Assembly: GCF_000090795.2 (NCBI RefSeq)
Contig: NW_003546274.1
Location: 399,862 to 425,811, forward strand
Source: Amphimedon queenslandica
Taxonomy: Eukaryota > Porifera > Demospongiae > Haplosclerida > Niphatidae
Direction of reading: 5' to 3'
DNA length: 25,950 nt
Shown here: positions 21,210 through 25,950 of the stretch, one piece after another
Layout of the letters: each line of letters begins with the position of its first letter
How positions within the stretch are numbered: the stretch's first letter is position 1
Position numbers and translations under genes: made by a program
Notes under the pieces: model-generated
The model's input: only the letters and a program-made list of their open reading frames with translations
What the model was told of the DNA's origin: nothing
Databases searched by the model: none

Positions 21210-24200
21210 TCATATTATTGAACTTGATGAAGTTGTGTAACTATTTTGAAGATCACTATGAAGATGTCTCCACTCTTCCATATCATTCCCGAGTCTTCCT
21301 ACGTCCTCTCCTTCATTGGGTAAAAATGCTTCATCGGGCTGAGCTAGATACTCGACTATATCACTGAATGATGGCCTATCGGGTCCCACTGGATTCCTAT
21401 ACAATGACAAAATTATAACATTTCTTCATTTGCTTAGTATTTGTGATGCATGATGTAGTGGTATTATTTTTTCTTACCAGCATCTAACCATGAGTCTGTA
21501 TATCCCCCTAGTACAACCAGGAGGTGGAGGCTGACAAAACCCATTACGAATCAATTCAAGAACCTTTAAGAGGAAGCATAAAACTCTTAGCACCTGTGAC
21601 CATAATTAATACCTCGTGATTCTTGTAGTTGTAAAATGGTTTGTGTCCAACACTCCATATCTCGTACAGTAGCATCCCATAGCTCCATACATCACTGGCT
21701 GATGTGTATCTTCTATAATCAACAGCCTATGAAGCAAAAGCATGCCATTAATTACCATTATTTATTATTATTTATTTGTATTCACCTCTGGTGCTGTCCA
21801 TTTCAGTGGTATTGTAGTGCCTCTTGCTTCATAGCAGTCATCTTTTGCTAAGTCTCTTGCCATTCCAAAATCACCAATCTATAAGAAATAATCCATGATA
21901 CAATGTACAATGCTTTTATATATCATTTTAAAATGATCCCCTTACTTTACAAGTGAAGTTATTTGTTAGGAAAATGTTCCTGGCTGCCAGGTCGCGATGA
22001 ACAAATGATTTTTGTGAGAGGTAGTCCATCCCACTGGCAATGCTACGGGCAAACATTACAAACTGTCTGATGAGTTTCTCTTGATTAATATTCTCATCAA
22101 TAATACTGAGAGAGAGAGAGTGAGAATATAACCGTGTGTGTGTGTAGATTAACGACATACTTCTTTTTCTGATATTTGAGATAGCTTTTTAAATCTCCAT
22201 TATTCATCAGCTCTAGTACAATCATAAGCTACAGAGAAAAAAATAATACTAATCATTATCGGAGAAGAGAAGAGTCATACCGGCTTTCCTAATGTCACTA
22301 CTCCATGAAGTTGGACTATGTTTGGATGCATGAACTGCCCAGTGATACATGCTTCCTGAAGAAACTTGACCTCTTCTTCATATGGTGCATTAGGCTTGAG
22401 TGTCTTCACTGCAACGTAGAGTTTACCTCCTTTCATATTCCATGTGCCCTTGTAGACATTAGCAAAGTGGCCAGTACCGAGACAATCACCAGTAATGCTA
22501 TGAGAGAAGAAAGATATAAATAAAACTTAAGATTAAATTAAGGTATTCATTAAGGTCATCAGTTTTGCCTTGTTTTGGTTTCCCTTGGGCTTTTTTAATA
22601 AAGAATTTTTTCCTAGCCTTTTAGAGCAACTTTAAATAATTCGCAAAAAAATCCAATTTTGATCGGAATTAGTTCAAACTTTCTACGCAACATAAGTACA
22701 TGTACATGCATCAGAAAAAAATATAAAAAAGGAGAAATCTCACCTTTTCATTTTGGCAAAATTTTGCCAAAGTCGCTGTACTATAGTACAGGGACTTTGG
22801 CCCAATTTTTGAACAACTTAAAAAATTTATAAAAAATTCAATTTTGATTGAAATCAGCTCAGACTTTTTATGCAACACAAAAACATGTATATACACATCA
22901 AAAAAATTATAAAAGTAAGGAACTCTCTCCTTTTTATTTTTGGCAAAATTTGGCCAAAGTTTCTGAACAGGGACTTTAGTCTGATTTTTGAGCAACTTTA
23001 AAATTCATGAAAAATCCAATTTTGACCAAAACAGCTCAAACTTGTGACACAACATCACAATATGTATATGCATCAAAAAGTTTAACAATTTTTCCAACAA
23101 TTTTTTCAAGACCTAAAGCCACAAAATTTATGATTTGTAAAGGGACTTACCCAATTTGACCTCTAATAATTTCTCTATATTTTTGATTTGAGAGAGTATT
23201 GTACAGCTCTGAAGTAGACGAGGGAGGAGTATTAAATTCTTTGTTGGCTGCCGACATGCGTCCAGCACCTTCAAACTACAAGAAAAAATTATAGTGACAT
23301 ACATTTATACAAAAATATTTCTTGTTACCCTCTCCAATTTAGAATATATTTCAAATTCTGGACTATCCTCCCACAGCTGTCTGGCAGACTAAAAGGAATG
23401 CATAACTGACATTATTAATCATTATTAACACAGTAAGTTTATTGATGAAAGAGAAGCACTCACTCCACTATCATATCATTATAATATATTGACAGTTGAC
23501 TTACTGAATCAGGCACACAGAGTGGCTCATCAGTATGGAATAATTGATCCTTTGAAGGTGAGCCATCACTGATAGTCTCCGTAGGTGATATCAACTCGAC
23601 TAATGTACTGGTTGTACTGATTAACATCTTCCTTGATGGGACAGGCCCAGTAGAAACAGGAGGAGGAGCTTCTAAAGGAACTGGCTGGCCTGATAAAACC
23701 TGTCCGGTATTTGGTTCTTTATTCTTACTAGCAACCTATAAAATATTAGGTAAACAATGATAAAAATGTGCATTGTATTTATGCTAATAGCTGGTGACTA
23801 ATATTGCGTTATTTGTTTTGATACCTCTGGTGGCGTGAGATTAAGTCCTCTTCTATCCAGTGGTGCCGATAATTTCCTATCCTTTGTATCAATGGTGGCA
23901 AATTTCTTACGAGGTTTCTTTGGTGAAGTGGTTGAGGGTTCCAAGTAAGGTGAGGGCATTCCGTCCACCTGGTTCTTCTTGTCGAAGGTTGGGGAGAATT
24001 CGCCTGTCACTGTCAGGACGTCGTGAGAAAGTGATTTCTCTAAGTTTCTCTGCGTAATCCTTTTCAGTTTAGTAGTTGGAGACGGCTCCATGTAAGGAGA
24101 AGGCTCGCCTCCTGTTTTTCCAAAGCTTTTCTTTCCTTCTTGGGCTGTTCTTGGTGAAGTTCTAGTAGCTTGAGACTGGCTTGATAGAGCTGTTGTACTG

Positions 24201-25894
24201 AACGACTTGTCTCTCTTAATCTGGAGCAATCTCTCATTAGGAGTAAGAGGAAGTGGTCCCAGAGTTAGTGACATTGAGTTCTCTTTGTTCTGCATTTTTG
24301 GTGATGGAGGCAAACTAAAGGAAAAAGAATGAAGCACTTAGAGCAGAGAATGCTGAATACTGACCCATTACTGCCTGGAAATTTTGCTGGATGTGATATT
24401 TTTCTTTTTGCTTCTCCCCTACAGCAATACATTATGTCACAATACATTATGTCACATATGTACTGATTGCTGCTCCTTACTTTAACTGCATCAGTTTTTG
24501 AGGCTTGGCAGGTTGAGAGCTTTTACGTACTTTCGCCGAAGATACTCTATAGCATTGTAAATTTATCATATCTAACAATATCAGGGTACCTTGGTGTATT
24601 CAACTGTTGCTGTGAGGCAGTTTTGCGAGTTGTGGCAGATGAAACTCTACATGAAAGAAGTATGTAAACATATCTACTACAATGAGTTTGCTTTACATTC
24701 TTACCGTGGGAAACGTGAAGGCTGTGATATCTTCCTCATCTCCTCTAATCTATTAGAGAATTATTATATTAATATTTCATCATTTCTTACCTTGGGGGAG
24801 GGAGTGGTGGTGGATTCCTTGATATGTTGTTCACAGAGCTTGTTGCTTCCAAATAAGGAAATGCGTCACTTACTCCAGCAACATCTAAGGCAGGCATGCT
24901 TACTAGTGTTTCCAGTTTTGGTTTTCTGTTCATATGATGTCCAATCGGCCCACTGACAGTTGCACTCCTTCCTCTCGTTGCTTCTTCTGGTGATGTATTG
25001 ACCAGTGCTGCATAAGGCTGAATGGTTGAGGGAGAGGGTGAGCCAATCGTGAAGTATTTGAAGTTGCTTGGTAGGGGAGTGAGTAGGTCTGAAGTTTCGT
25101 GTTCCTCGTCGTTTATTATGACTGCTTCCAAGCGTCTCCCTTTACCTTTCTCTTCAGCTCCTTCAGCCTCTTCATTTTCTATTCTTTCCATTTTGTCTGT
25201 TTCATCTTCATTTGTTCTATTGTCTCTCGTTTTCATTGGAAATGCATACTCTGAGCCATTGTCTGCATTATAGTGATACACTGTAAAAAAGAGACATAGG
25301 CTTATGAAACCACATCACAAGCTGTTTACAAATATTTTTTCAAGCAATGCTTACTACCATTTATTTACTGCATATGATATTGCAACATTATATTCTTACA
25401 ATTATATTTTTAACGTAAACAAACAGCAGGCTGGCACCAAACAGACATGCTTGAACAGCAATAAACTTGTGCATGTGTCCAAATATGCATGTGAATAACA
25501 GATGGTTAATTGGGTCTGAAGTTATTAGCTCATTCCAGTGAAAGTCAAAATGATACTAATGTTTGTGTTTTTGTATACTTGCCTTTCTCTGTTTTTCTTT
25601 TCAGCATATTTTTACCATACTTGAGCCCCAAGCAGGCAATAACTAGCAAAACAATGAGTACAAGCAGAAGGATTGTCCCTCCCACTGGCACTCCCACCAG
25701 TATGGACAGAGGGAGTCCTTTCTGAGATGTCCCCCCCTCTGGTGTTACAGACGGAGTGGGGGTGGATGATGTAGATATGAGGGCAAGAGATGTGGGCATC
25801 ATATTTATTGAACTTGTTTCAGATTCACACATTAAAAACTGAGGTGTATCTCTGCAACCTGGTGGCTGCTGGTTTAAAGGTGTTGAAAGAGCCT
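21210..25894 (-). CDS. Receptor tyrosine kinase C, 5' end outside window
   Basis: Exons in transcript order: 25894-25583, 25280-24791, 24749-24705, 24546-24481, 24418-24365, 24314-23825, 23735-23505, 23388-23329, 23275-23151, 22497-22281, 22228-22161, 22105-21946, 21878-21786, 21726-21613, 21563-21478, 21396-21210. They encode 931 residues plus stop; the first exon enters in phase from upstream DNA. Visible order: end of the ectodomain with two cysteines, Ser/Thr/Pro stalk, membrane helix ([21 protein letters not shown]), [10 protein letters not shown], then a very long cytoplasmic linker (about 500 residues) rich in Ser/Pro with [22 protein letters not shown] and acidic stretches. The kinase has [22 protein letters not shown], a single activation-loop tyrosine (DDCYEARG), KWTAPEA. 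The tail lacks the LLQWS block of A and B but keeps LHSDLQNSY. The first visible intron uses a GC donor. Confidence 0.92.
22600..23110 (-). repeat. Array of ~180-bp palindrome-bearing repeat, RTK C intron
   Basis: Reverse-complement copies of the family, with anchors (plus-strand GAGCAAC / GAACAAC) at 22624, 22811 and 22990 (spacing 187 and 179 bp). One monomer holds a 34-bp near-perfect palindrome at 22767-22800 (one mismatch), overlapping a perfect 20-bp palindrome TTTGGCAAAATTTTGCCAAA at 22752-22771. It fills most of the 22498-23150 intron. Relative to the RTK C transcript it is in the same sense as the other three arrays. Confidence 0.87.
23936..24094 (-). other. Paired PSPYxEPS motifs in RTK C linker
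   Basis: YMEP at 24083-24094 and YLEP at 23936-23947, each in the context PSPY[ML]EPS and 49 residues apart. Both fit the YxxP class. The exon upstream has related FPYLEA and QPYAAL, so this may be a decayed repeat. Confidence 0.7.
24791..24826 (-). other. Proline-rich SH3 ligand in RTK C
   Basis: The exon ends RNPPPLPPP and the splice completes an Arg, giving PLPPPR, a class II (PxxPxR) SH3-binding consensus. It sits in the cytoplasmic linker. Confidence 0.6.
25281..25582 (-). other. RTK C intron with GC-AG splice ends
   Basis: The donor reads AAAG|GCAAGT (plus-strand ACTTGC at 25577-25582) and the acceptor TTTTTACAG just before 25280. No GT donor nearby keeps the frame so well. AG|GCAAGT is the known consensus for GC-AG introns. 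The 302-bp intron is AT-rich with nothing else seen. Confidence 0.75.
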
Positions 25895-25950
25895 CTATAA
25901 CAAAAAAAATACACATCAACATATCAATGAACAGTATTTTACTCTCTCAC

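Noticed and set aside
22711..22995. 94-codon minus-strand frame
   Set aside because: It lies wholly within the intronic repeat array and its two halves repeat each other, as expected from tandem monomers.

Overview
The window is metazoan nuclear DNA, AT-rich, with densely packed multi-exon genes and very short introns (many 45-75 bp, GT-AG). The gene content suggests a sponge, most likely a demosponge similar to Amphimedon: a complete exportin-6 gene lies next to a cluster of divergent receptor tyrosine kinases (RTKs) of the kind that is expanded in sponges. The species is inferred, not read from the sequence.

Layout. (1) 64-911, + strand: 3' part of a cytochrome b561 / ferric-chelate-reductase-like (FRRS1-type) membrane protein that runs in from the left. 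(2) 1317-8453, + strand: complete 21-exon exportin-6 gene, 1087 codons plus stop. All 21 exons join in frame. (3) 8821-16601, + strand: RTK A, 15 exons, 962 residues, with signal peptide, novel-looking ectodomain, membrane helix, long tyrosine-rich juxtamembrane region and intact kinase. (4) 19833-16831, - strand: RTK B, 11 exons, 634 residues, with almost no ectodomain. (5) 25894-21210, - strand: RTK C, whose 5' end lies beyond the window; 16 exons and 931 residues are visible.

The three RTKs are one family. Their seven kinase exons have nearly the same lengths and phases, and they share a juxtamembrane KYREI block and a C-terminal LY/H-x-DLQ-x-x-Y block. A and B are tail to tail; B and C are head to tail on the minus strand. 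Kinase cores are intact in all three, but the juxtamembrane regions carry different candidate docking motifs: four YxxP sites in A, YVNV in B, two PSPYxEP sites plus a PPLPPPR SH3 ligand in C. The simplest reading is a recent local family in which the catalytic core and tail are kept while the input (ectodomain) and output (adaptor docking) modules diverge.

Four large introns, in three genes, hold arrays of one ~180-bp repeat. Each monomer carries a palindrome at the same place, but the palindrome sequence differs between monomers while staying self-complementary. All four arrays are in the sense orientation of the host transcript. The repeat, the docking-motif divergence and the ectodomain-poor RTK B are the observations most worth following up.
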